A stretch of DNA of 64,000 nt from Anaerolineae bacterium (GTDB lineage: Bacteria; Chloroflexota; Anaerolineae; Promineifilales; Promineifilaceae). The stretch lies in NCBI GenBank assembly GCA_023384415.1, contig JAHDWJ010000002.1, positions 170,190 to 234,189 on the forward strand. Direction: 5' to 3'. The notes under the pieces are model-generated. The model had not been told where the DNA came from. It worked only from the letters and a program-made list of their open reading frames with translations, and made no database searches. The stretch's first letter is position 1, and each line of letters opens with the position of its first letter. Shown here in pieces: positions 57,747 to 64,000 of this stretch. A program made the position numbers and the translations under genes.

Positions 57747-57776
57747 TATGACCCCTTCTGTGCTATTCTGATTTTC

Positions 57777-57832
57777 GTTACGCCTTTACGATAACACGAA
57801 AAGGCCAATTCTTCCAAGTAACTATTTGTTAC
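57777..57832. promoter_or_regulatory. Operator dyads in the P2 repressor region
   Basis: GTAAC-TATTT-GTTAC at 57818-57832 and GTTA-N11-TAAC at 57777-57795 lie between the membrane protein and repressor starts. Likely repressor sites; different from the P1 operators, which suggests different immunity. Confidence 0.5.
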
Positions 57833-57873
57833 AAACTGATAAATCGAAAAAAGAGCGATGGAGGGACTGACAA

Positions 57874-58221
57874 ATGGATATTCCTGCACCTGATGTATGG
57901 TTGGATGACGAATTGAGACGATTGGGGTTGAACTACAATCAATTGGCCCAAAAGGCCGGTATTTCCCCCTCATCCATCACTGAATTCCGAAGGGGAAAGG
58001 CCGGCCCCGCCGTTTGCACAGCCCTGGCCACAGTTCTAGGAGTTTCCCCGCTGTGGTTGATGGTGGTGGCCGGTGTAGCCCCACCCCCCAGAACATTGGA
58101 CGTAAATAGTGACCGGATTGCTACCATCTTTTCTGCCCTGGATGAAAGCCGCCAACAAACATTGATGGCCTTCGCTGAATGGTTACGCGAGCGGATGTTG
58201 ACAGAGCAGTTCCGCCGCTAA
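57874..58221 (+). CDS. XRE-type phage repressor (P2)
   Basis: 115 aa. HTH LGLNYNQLAQKAGISPSSIT then EFRRGKAGPAVCTALATVLG; C-terminal DESRQQTLMAFAEWLRERM is like the P1 repressor end. SD GGAGGG before ATG 57874. HTH recognition helix differs from P1. Confidence 0.82.
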   Translation: MDIPAPDVWLDDELRRLGLNYNQLAQKAGISPSSITEFRRGKAGPAVCTALATVLGVSPLWLMVVAGVAPPPRTLDVNSDRIATIFSALDESRQQTLMAFAEWLRERMLTEQFRR

Positions 58222-58464
58222 CTGGCCCACGTAATACTGAATGAGGGGCATATCAGTGCCTGGCGGCTTATCATCAGAGGGTACGATGTAAAAACGCCCT
58301 TCCACACGCCAGGCGGTGCCGTTGGCGAAGATAATAATATCTCCTGGAATGGGCAGCCCTGCCGGCAGCCACATCTCCTCAATCTGGTTTCCAGTCGCCT
58401 GATCATAAAACATCAGGGCAAAACCGCTCGTTTTCCATGATTGTAAACTAGGCTGCTCTGTCAT
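58183..58464 (-). CDS. Unknown early protein (93 aa)
   Basis: Beta-rich: GDIIIFANGTAWRVEGRFYI suggests a small barrel. Convergent with and overlapping the repressor end by 39 bp. Two bp from the Spo11-like gene, so co-transcribed. Confidence 0.65.
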   Translation of the reverse strand: MTEQPSLQSWKTSGFALMFYDQATGNQIEEMWLPAGLPIPGDIIIFANGTAWRVEGRFYIVPSDDKPPGTDMPLIQYYVGQLAAELLCQHPLA

Positions 58465-58465
58465 T

Positions 58466-59371
58466 TCATGCCCCCTCTAGGTATTCCACCACACCGGGCC
58501 ATTGATTGCTGGTGCGAAGCAGAAGATCGCGGTGAGTTTCCTCTTCATTTACGCTCTTCTGCCATAACGCATCATCACGAAGTCTCAAAATATGCCTTTC
58601 TATGAGCGACTCAATCACCGCTGGCTCAAGGGCATCTAATTCCCACGACTCATACCCAAATTTAGCGGCATACCCCTCAAAGCGGGCATCCGTGGCTTTG
58701 GCCGGGTTAGGTGGGGGATTGTACTGCTCAATCTGATCCCAATTAAGGGCCAGTCTATTAACGTGTATGCCCATTCCTTCTAAAAATAGGGTCAGCCGCT
58801 CCCGGATGTCTCTGGTCATATCCATGCCTGATGGGTCATGGTCGCCTAAATGCAGCACCGTAACAGCTTGCCCCCTACCCAGATAACGGGCCAGGCGGCG
58901 GGCCGCTTCGTACATCTCACTTTGAGAGACGTAACCACGACAAGAGAAGTAATCAACATCATGGCGCGTGCAAACCCGTTCCAGGACGCCTACCAGGGCG
59001 TCCTTCTCAACCCATACCTCAATCCGATTAGGCTGGCCGTCCCATTTGTCCATTCTGAATGATCTGTAGGTGGCATTGATGATTTGGGCGGGATTAGACC
59101 AATGGGTAACACCGCGCAGGTTGCGGGTGCGATCTTCGATGGCACCCCAGTCAATCAGCCCGGCCAGACGGCCATTGGAAATCATTTCGCCCAGCCGCTT
59201 GTAGCTCCGTTCGGTGTTTTCAATAAGGCCACGGGCCACATGCTGGTAATACAGTTGGCGTAAGGTAAGCTGATACCCCTGCTGACGGTATTGGTTAATG
59301 ATACTGTTGGCCGTGCCGATGGCGGCAAGGGTGTCTGATCTAAAACGCATCTCTACAAATTGCTGCTTCAT
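58466..59371 (-). CDS. Spo11/TopoVI-A-like TOPRIM protein (P2)
   Basis: 301 aa, collinear with P1 23414-24325. TLRQLYYQHVARGLIENTER keeps the tyrosine pair; VWVEKDALVGVLERV and LHLGDHDPSGMDMTRDIRER keep the TOPRIM acidic residues. No TopoVI-B partner in P2. Kept in both elements though the neighbouring genes differ, so it probably has a role of its own. Confidence 0.8.
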   Translation of the reverse strand: MKQQFVEMRFRSDTLAAIGTANSIINQYRQQGYQLTLRQLYYQHVARGLIENTERSYKRLGEMISNGRLAGLIDWGAIEDRTRNLRGVTHWSNPAQIINATYRSFRMDKWDGQPNRIEVWVEKDALVGVLERVCTRHDVDYFSCRGYVSQSEMYEAARRLARYLGRGQAVTVLHLGDHDPSGMDMTRDIRERLTLFLEGMGIHVNRLALNWDQIEQYNPPPNPAKATDARFEGYAAKFGYESWELDALEPAVIESLIERHILRLRDDALWQKSVNEEETHRDLLLRTSNQWPGVVEYLEGA

Positions 59372-59396
59372 GGTTCACCCGGTTAATAGAAAAAGG

Positions 59397-59880
59397 GGCA
59401 TTGGGTAGGAATCGAACCTACTCCTGGCTTATAGCCTGGCCGTTTGCCAGGTTCCCTGTTTTCGAGGTTGACGTCACCAATTGATGGAGCAGACGCGCCC
59501 TAAAAAAGCGGCGCATCTTCTTCCGACCCAACTTTACGTGAACGGTACCGGCGCCAGGCACGGAGCAATAGGCTTGTGACCTACGCTGTTTCTTAACCCG
59601 TGCCCGTTCACGTCGTCCTGGCCGTCGTGCGGAGCGTTTTTTGTCGCTCATGCGTCCCATGGTCGGTTTGTCCCTCTACTCATCAGGGGTGTGTCACCGT
59701 CCACACCGCCAATGCCATACAAATACCGGGTTAGCGTCCCGGTGGCCGTCGTGCAGTCAACTTTAGTTTTTTACAGGTCTTTTATGCACGCTTTAAAGGG
59801 GGTGACCAATTTCCCTAGCCTACTGGCACCACCAGCGGTAACGAACCGCTTTTCATCCCCTGTGGTGGTGATCACACCGC
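59397..59880 (-). ncRNA. Structured-RNA-like region with a tRNA-type 3' end
   Basis: On the minus strand: CACCACCA/TGGTGGTG around AGCGG/CCGCT; CCGGG-N7-CCCGG; GGTGTG/CACACC; CCTGG-N7-CCAGG; then a perfect T arm GTAGG-TTCGATT-CCTAC (59405-59421) followed by CCAATGCC (59397-59404), which pairs exactly with GGCATTGG (59709-59716). The closing helix and T arm resemble a tRNA or tmRNA end 320 nt long, but no D arm, anticodon or tag frame was found. A basic open frame overlaps it. Confidence 0.4.
59418..59651 (-). CDS. Arg-rich open frame (77 aa), doubtful
   Basis: MSDKKRSARRPGRRERARVK, very basic. Weak ribosome site. It overlaps the structured region 59397-59880, so it may be only a by-product of an RNA gene. 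Confidence 0.35.
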   Translation of the reverse strand: MSDKKRSARRPGRRERARVKKQRRSQAYCSVPGAGTVHVKLGRKKMRRFFRARLLHQLVTSTSKTGNLANGQAISQE

Positions 59881-59887
59881 AACTTAA

Positions 59888-60922
59888 CTAAAAGGGGATT
59901 TCATCTCCCCCTTCACCGGAAAGCTCTTTTTCTAGCTCTTCTATCTCCCAGCGGTCTGGCCGTTCATCCAGACCAAAGGCGGTATGGGTAGGCAGATCGG
60001 GTAAGGGGTGCATATTGGCTTCAACCCAGCCTCTTGCCCTGGTCAACACCTCAGCGTAATTGAGAAGAGGGGAAAAGTAAAGTGAGTCGTTGGCTTCTTT
60101 GATGTGAAGATGGCCGCAATGGGTAGAGCCGTGGTCAACTTGGAAGGTTTGGGGGCCATCGAGGTAGACCAGGGAGTAGTATTTGCGGTGGCTGGCGTAG
60201 CCGGTGTCATCAATGACAGGGAAGAAGCCATCTTCATCAGGATCGGGGCTTAATACCCAAACGGATCGGGTATCAGCATAGAACTCGCCGTCGTCATCGC
60301 TGTGGGATGTTATGCCGTAGGTGAGCCGCCAGACGGGGAAGGTGGTGGTGTATTGTTCCTGGAGCAGGGCCAGGGCCGTCTCGTTTTTGGACAAGATGCT
60401 GGCATACTCCCGCTCATAGTCACGCCATGCCTGGGTATAGGCGAGTTTTTTGGCCTTTTGTTCTTCTTCGGCCTGCCGTTCAGCTTCTTTTTCTAGCCAA
60501 TGCTGATGGCCACACACCAACACTTTCCCAAAACCGACGCTGATGGGTGAATTCCTGGCGTTAAACGTGACGACATCCAGGCGAGAATAAGGAAAGTAAA
60601 TCTTGGCATAGCCATCAATGTGTTGCACCAGTTCAAATTGAGTGATCTGGGGCATGGCTATGGTAATGGTGGCTTCTTGTCCATAGTCTAGGCGGGATTT
60701 AACGATGTAGGGGGAGAGGATGGGCCAAATATCGCCAAACCGTTGTTTGGCTTTATTGATAATCTCTTCTAACCTGGTAGCTTCATGGGCATCTGTTTCC
60801 CGTTTGCTTTCTTCGTAGGCAATATAGGACTGCTCTATTTGTTGTTGGAAGGCGGTGATGGCCTGGGCCAATGGGCCGTCTTGGTAGATGGGGTTGGTAG
60901 GGGTAGGGGGTAAGGTGCTCAT
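59888..60922 (-). CDS. Unknown early protein (344 aa)
   Basis: Start ATG 60922 with GAGGAA. N-terminal coiled part (AITAFQQQIEQSYIAYEESK), a charged helix near residues 160-190 (EAERQAEEEQKAKKLAYTQA), then a domain with CGHQHW and STHCGHLHIKEA, two Cys-Gly-His motifs. Acidic C-terminus ending GEGGDEIPF. No family recognised. Confidence 0.7.
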   Translation of the reverse strand: MSTLPPTPTNPIYQDGPLAQAITAFQQQIEQSYIAYEESKRETDAHEATRLEEIINKAKQRFGDIWPILSPYIVKSRLDYGQEATITIAMPQITQFELVQHIDGYAKIYFPYSRLDVVTFNARNSPISVGFGKVLVCGHQHWLEKEAERQAEEEQKAKKLAYTQAWRDYEREYASILSKNETALALLQEQYTTTFPVWRLTYGITSHSDDDGEFYADTRSVWVLSPDPDEDGFFPVIDDTGYASHRKYYSLVYLDGPQTFQVDHGSTHCGHLHIKEANDSLYFSPLLNYAEVLTRARGWVEANMHPLPDLPTHTAFGLDERPDRWEIEELEKELSGEGGDEIPF

Positions 60923-60923
60923 T

Positions 60924-61235
60924 TTATTCCTCTTCATCGCTTTCCGCGCATAGCGCGCATAGGGCGAAGACAGTTAGCTCTACCAGTTCATTCAGCAAGA
61001 AGCTGACTTCAACAGGCGTATCAAAGCCTGGGGGAGTGCCGCGCAAGGTCAAAATGCCTTCCGCAAAGTAGACTTCGGCGGGAGTGCCCTCGAAGCTATC
61101 ATCATCACTGTTCCAAAAACAGCCGGGGATGATGAACGGTAAATCGGTCACTTCTTCAATGGCTACCATGCGAGGGTGGTTGGCGATCACGCCTTCTAGC
61201 CACTGGGGTAATTCTCGTATGTCATCAGCGTCCAT
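60924..61235 (-). CDS. Acidic unknown protein, first early gene of P2 (103 aa)
   Basis: MDADDIRELPQWLEGVIANH, beta-rich middle (VSFLLNELVELTVFALCALC) and Asp/Glu-rich end. AGGCAGG site right after the leader terminator. Pairs with the 344-aa gene 1 bp downstream. Confidence 0.65.
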   Translation of the reverse strand: MDADDIRELPQWLEGVIANHPRMVAIEEVTDLPFIIPGCFWNSDDDSFEGTPAEVYFAEGILTLRGTPPGFDTPVEVSFLLNELVELTVFALCALCAESDEEE

Positions 61236-61400
61236 ATTTCACCTGCCTGGAAAAAAAATAATCCCCTTTCTCTCTGGCCCATCCGAATGCCGTGATGCCT
61301 GGCAGTTAGACGGGTGTGACCTCAGAAAGGCCAGAGAGAAAGGGGACTATTGAGTTGGAACAGATTATGTCACCCGCCGTGGCCTGCCAGAGCCATATAG
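61236..61400 (-). ncRNA. Conserved structured leader RNA with terminator (P2 copy)
   Basis: 17-bp perfect stem CCCCTTTCTCTCTGGCC (61263-61279) / complement (61329-61345), T8 on its 3' side on the minus strand, loop with GTCTAACTGCCAGG, upstream complement CTGGCAGG near 61383. Same plan as P1 26409-26600. Confidence 0.7.
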
Positions 61401-61469
61401 ATAATATCAAACCTTTATTGTCATGTCAATATAGGTTGCAATTTTGCTATTAGCTTGCACAATAGCCTC

Positions 61470-61685
61470 GTGGCGACAAGGGGAAAGCGGGAAGGCAATT
61501 ATAAAGCAGGCCCAGGCCGTCCTACAGGGACGAAAAAATACCCCTTGCGTGAATCCATACGTTTGAACGAAGAGCAAAAACAACACCTCATTGACAAGTA
61601 CGGTGGGGTTTCCTATGGTATTCACTTTTTAATTGATGCTGACATAGCCGCCGCTGCCCATGAAGAAACCGGCAAAGCGGAATGA
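61470..61685 (+). CDS. Small DNA-binding-like protein, plus-strand regulator of P2 (71 aa)
   Basis: GRPTGTKKYPLRESIRLNEE (basic arm plus a beta strand, RHH-like) then HLIDKYGGVSYGIHFLIDAD. Start uncertain: GTG 61470 or TTG 61455. Same slot as the RHH protein of P1 (26688-26888). Confidence 0.6.
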   Translation: MATRGKREGNYKAGPGRPTGTKKYPLRESIRLNEEQKQHLIDKYGGVSYGIHFLIDADIAAAAHEETGKAE

Positions 61686-61692
61686 GATTATA

Positions 61693-61705
61693 GAACGTTT
61701 GTACT
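61693..61705 (+). promoter_or_regulatory. LexA-like box GAAC-N4-GTACT before P2 cargo
   Basis: GAACGTTTGTACT, same half-sites as P1 26949-26961. A longer stretch around it (ATTATAGAAC ... AAACCGT) is also shared. Confidence 0.5.
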
Positions 61706-61764
61706 ATTTAGCAGTGAAGAAACCGTGAATTGTTCAGGCTAGAAATTATCAAAGGTGGTGTGAG

Positions 61765-62367
61765 ATGGGGAAAAGATATGCTTTATTGACCGTTGTCACT
61801 GTTGTACTCATCGGGGTCTTTTTGTTTGGGGCAAACCTCACCGGTTCTACCATTTACGGGCAGCTTACCCCAACCATCCCGGCCTACCTGCCCATCATTT
61901 TCAATCCACCCCCAACCCCAACATTTACCCCAACCCCTATACCAACCCAGACGCCCATGGCTACGGCAACCGTACCAGGGCCTACTAGCACGCCAACTAG
62001 AACCCCCACAGCCCCGGCCCCGGCGCAAATAAAAATCACCTTCATCCTCTACGGCCCAACCAACGGCCCGCTTGAGGAATATGTCACCATCGCCAACCTC
62101 GGCGGCACGGCCCAAACCATGACCAACTGGACACTCAGGGATGAGGCCAATCATGTGTTCACCTTTCCCACCTTCACTCTTAGCCCTGGGGCACAGGTCA
62201 ACGTCTGGACAAAATCAGGCTCCAACACCGCCACCAATCTATATTGGAATAGTGCCCAAGCCATCTGGAACAACGGCGGGGATACCGCCTTTCTCCGCAA
62301 CGCTGCCGGGGCATTGATCAGCACCTGCACCTACGCCGGTGGGGGCATCTCTCACACCTGCCCCTGA
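61765..62367 (+). CDS. Secreted lamin-tail-domain protein (200 aa)
   Basis: Signal/anchor segment at 7-25 (LLTVVTVVLIGVFLFGANL), YLPIIF at 41-46, a Pro/Thr linker at about 50-85, then an LTD beta-sandwich (EYVTIANLGGTAQTMTNWTL, FTLSPGAQVNVW, GDTAFLRNAAGALISTCTY). LTD domains in secreted bacterial proteins are linked to surface or extracellular enzymes; here it is alone. AGGTGG site before ATG 61765. Likely lysogenic cargo. Confidence 0.85.
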   Translation: MGKRYALLTVVTVVLIGVFLFGANLTGSTIYGQLTPTIPAYLPIIFNPPPTPTFTPTPIPTQTPMATATVPGPTSTPTRTPTAPAPAQIKITFILYGPTNGPLEEYVTIANLGGTAQTMTNWTLRDEANHVFTFPTFTLSPGAQVNVWTKSGSNTATNLYWNSAQAIWNNGGDTAFLRNAAGALISTCTYAGGGISHTCP

Positions 62368-62380
62368 CAAGGAATCAAAC

Positions 62381-62788
62381 ATGGAGATAGAACACGACAA
62401 GCCAGACCAGCTGCAAAAGATCATGCAACTCATCATGCCTGGGGAAACCCTTTACGCGGTCCTTGACTGCAAAGGGGGTGGCACAGGGTTTGTAGGCATC
62501 ACCGATTTACGCCTTATTTTTATGGATCAGGCGTTCATCAGCAAGAGCCGGGCAGTGGTATCCCTGCCCTACAGTCGCATCACGGCGGTGGGCAGCGTGG
62601 ATAGCGGCAAGGGCATTATGAGCATGTTGAGCAGCACGGCCGCGGCCTTATTCAGCACCAGCATTCTCCAGATCATCGCGGGCAGCCGTGAATGGTCCTT
62701 TGAATTCAGAACCAATGAGAAAGCCCACCGCGCCTATGAACTCATCATGCGAAACCTTCTCCAGGGTGAGCGTAAGGGCATTTTATAA
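62381..62788 (+). CDS. Bacterial PH-like domain protein (135 aa)
   Basis: Start ATG 62381 (MEIEHDKPDQLQKIMQLIMP), AAGGAA upstream. The pattern GETLYAVLDCKG, GFVGITDLRLIFMD, VVSLPYSRITAVGS and SFEFRTNEKAHRAYELIM is that of YokE/bPH-type domains. Cytoplasmic. Overlaps the convergent integrase stop by 6 bp. Cargo of unknown role. Confidence 0.78.
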   Translation: MEIEHDKPDQLQKIMQLIMPGETLYAVLDCKGGGTGFVGITDLRLIFMDQAFISKSRAVVSLPYSRITAVGSVDSGKGIMSMLSSTAAALFSTSILQIIAGSREWSFEFRTNEKAHRAYELIMRNLLQGERKGIL

Positions 62789-63787
62789 GCGGATATTGTC
62801 CAGCGGTGAATGTTTCTTCATAGCCAGGGCCAGGTCAACCCGCGCGGCCGCGATGTATCGCCGGGTTGTCTTCAAATCATTGTGCCCCATGATGCGCTGC
62901 AAATCATAAATCCCCATCCCATTTTGCAACATCATACAGGCCGCCGTCGTGCGGAGCCGGTGAGGGTTGGCGTGGATGCCAATGCGCTGCCCCAGCCCCA
63001 CAATAATTCTGCGGATGCTTTTACGGTCCATCTGACGGCCGCTGCTTCTCCCCTTCGTAACCACAAACAGCCACTCATCCTCACCAGACGCATGGCGCAG
63101 AGCCATATACTCCTTCAGCCATCCCCCACAGCGTCGGCTAAATGGCACAATACGTGATTTCCCGCCCTTGCCCAAAATAACCCGTATAGAGCCACCCGCC
63201 TGGCCTGGCTCAAACGTGACATCACCAATCCGCAAATTAGCCGCCTCAGTCACCCGGATGGCCGTCTCAGCGAGCAGAGCGATAATAGCCCGGTCCCGTT
63301 CACTGGTAACCCGCAAATTGGTTACATCCGCCTTAGAGCGGTACTCACGGGAGCGGACACAGGCCCGGAGCAGGTTACTCAACTCCACATCAGTCAGCGG
63401 GTCCACCGGCTCTGGGTAAACCTTGGTGATGGGGATAGCATTCATAATATCCTTTTTGGCATACCCCCGCTGCGTAGCCCAACTCCAGAACGAAGAGAGA
63501 GCAATGTGCATGTTAGCGATGGTTTTGGGCTTACGATATTTGAGCGTCTCGCCGGTGGCCGCCCCCCGGTTGGCATTAAACGGCGTATGCCTCATCGTGT
63601 ACAGAAAATCTTCCACATCCTCTGCTCTCACACTGTTAATAGGCAAATCATTCACGTGGGCAATAAACGCCTTGAGAATATAAGCATAAGAGTCACGAGT
63701 GTTGGGGCTGCGGTGAGTTTCGATGAACCGTAAGAAGATCGGGGCAGCTTCGGAAAGAACTATTTGCTGACGTTTAGAGGTGGCCAT
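62783..63787 (-). CDS. int: Tyrosine integrase (P2)
   Basis: 334 aa. Catalytic Arg in ETAIRVTEAANLRI, NPHRLRTTAACMML, IMGHNDLKTTRRYIAA. Same family as P1 and same target (tRNA-Val). Confidence 0.92.
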   Translation of the reverse strand: MATSKRQQIVLSEAAPIFLRFIETHRSPNTRDSYAYILKAFIAHVNDLPINSVRAEDVEDFLYTMRHTPFNANRGAATGETLKYRKPKTIANMHIALSSFWSWATQRGYAKKDIMNAIPITKVYPEPVDPLTDVELSNLLRACVRSREYRSKADVTNLRVTSERDRAIIALLAETAIRVTEAANLRIGDVTFEPGQAGGSIRVILGKGGKSRIVPFSRRCGGWLKEYMALRHASGEDEWLFVVTKGRSSGRQMDRKSIRRIIVGLGQRIGIHANPHRLRTTAACMMLQNGMGIYDLQRIMGHNDLKTTRRYIAAARVDLALAMKKHSPLDNIRL

Positions 63788-63857
63788 GCTTGATAAACTC
63801 CTTTTGTTGCAATAAATCGTATAAATAAGCGGATTTATCGCAAAACAATATGATTTT

Positions 63858-63891
63858 TTTGCCGGTCAACACTAAATCTTTGACCGGCAAA
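63858..63891. repeat. Inverted repeat between P2 integrase and attachment site
   Basis: TTTGCCGGTCAA (63858-63869) / TTGACCGGCAAA (63880-63891), 12-bp perfect arms. Confidence 0.65.
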
Positions 63892-63920
63892 GGGGTTTGG
63901 AACAAATATTTTGTTTTTAG

Positions 63921-63962
63921 TGGGCGCGACAGGACTTGAACCTGTGACCTCACGGATGTGAA
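63921..63962 (-). tRNA. tRNA-Val(CAC) 3' half at the P2 right end
   Basis: Loop TTCACAT, stem CCGTG, AGGTC, perfect T arm ACAGG-TTCAAGT-CCTGT, acceptor CGCGCCC, A. All T-stem pairs match, unlike P1. No 5' half follows in the window. Confidence 0.83.
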
Positions 63963-64000
63963 CCCAGCACCACCATGATCCCTTCTTTTTCTCCCCCATC
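63946..64000. repeat. attachment-site direct repeat, copy 2
   Basis: Identical to 29076-29130 up to the window edge. Confidence 0.92.

Larger units (their letters stand above)
29093..63962. mobile_element. Prophage P2 (complete, 34.87 kb)
   Basis: Bounded by a 55-bp direct repeat (29076-29130 and 63946-64000). The boundary given is the anticodon loop of the tRNA-Val 3' half, the usual crossover place for tyrosine integrases that use tRNA genes. Gene order is integrase, cargo, early genes, repressor, primase, accessory, terminases, head, tail, ending at 29255. All essential structural functions are recognisable, so the element looks intact. No endolysin was recognised. Confidence 0.92.

Noticed and set aside
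57746-57973. 75-aa minus-strand frame across the P2 repressor promoter
   Set aside because: Overlaps the repressor start and operators, without similarity to anything and without a ribosome site.
59397-59716. A genuine tmRNA or intron-bearing tRNA
   Set aside because: Closing helix and T arm fit, but the 5' GG-TTCGAC signature, tag frame, D arm and anticodon were not found, so only a structured-RNA candidate is reported.
59691-59891. 66-aa plus-strand frame
   Set aside because: Opposite to the structured region and to all neighbours, no ribosome site, unlikely composition.
61407-61625. 72-aa minus-strand frame under the P2 regulator
   Set aside because: Mirror of the plus-strand gene at 61470, with no ribosome site and crossing the promoter region.
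1-64000. CRISPR arrays, insertion sequences or transposases
   Set aside because: No regularly spaced repeats with unique spacers and no transposase-like protein were seen; the GTGGAAGGAT array is tandem without spacers.

Overview
The window is entirely mobile DNA: two related but diverged siphovirus-type prophages lying head to tail, with no host gene recognised. P1 (1 to about 29092, its left end outside the window) and P2 (about 29093 to 63962) each have a tyrosine integrase at the right end. Each integrase is followed by the 3' half of a tRNA-Val(CAC) gene on the minus strand. A 55-bp identical direct repeat (29076-29130 and 63946-64000, exactly 34,870 bp apart) marks the attachment sites. 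The repeat continues about 38 bp past the tRNA part at both places, so what lies right of 64000 looks like the left end of another such element rather than the 5' half of the host tRNA. The host is probably a member of the Chloroflexota (Anaerolineae-like). That is an inference from a secreted P2 protein with a YLPIIF motif and a Pro/Thr linker of a kind common there, and from GC content in the mid-50s.

Layout of P1 (minus strand unless noted). 1-15144 is the packaging, head and tail block, read leftward: small and large terminase, portal, minor head protein, scaffold, major capsid, connectors, tail tube, fibre cassette, tail chaperones with a frameshift, and tape measure (cut by the window edge). 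15145-15585 is an iteron-like repeat region. 15586-18243 is a primase-helicase. 18640-19740 is the repressor region with operators. 19745-26408 is a leftward early/accessory operon rich in small Zn-ribbon and membrane proteins, a radical-SAM-type Gp37/Gp68 protein and a Spo11/TopoVI-A-like protein. 26409-26600 is a structured leader. 26688-27957 is a plus-strand cargo module. 27958-28932 is the integrase.

Layout of P2. 29255-47498 is the structural block in nearly the same order, except that the fibre cassette sits between minor head protein and scaffold. 47624-47926 is a small plus-strand exported protein. 48150-53094 is an accessory block with a short C5-cytosine methyltransferase, a Mom-like DNA modification protein, half of a Gp37/Gp68 protein and small membrane proteins. 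53101-53475 is an inverted-repeat region. 53476-56855 is the primase-helicase and a partner gene. 57197-58221 is the repressor region. 58183-61235 holds the Spo11-like protein, a structured-RNA-like region and unknown genes. 61236-61400 is the same leader RNA as in P1. 61470-62788 is a cargo module with a lamin-tail-domain protein and a PH-like protein. 62783-63787 is the integrase.

Because the two elements share a backbone, comparing them shows which parts are conserved (structural genes, Spo11-like protein, leader RNA, LexA-like box before the cargo, terminator before the tape measure gene, a 45-47 aa protein) and which are swapped (helicase half of the primase, fibre repeats, cargo, early genes). 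The strongest leads are: a P1 gene reading through an A9 run into a domain that looks like a bacterial effector-associated domain (EAD1); the Spo11-like proteins; the conserved leader RNA; the cargo slots behind a LexA-like box; and a strong excess of the octamer GCGGCCGC across both elements.
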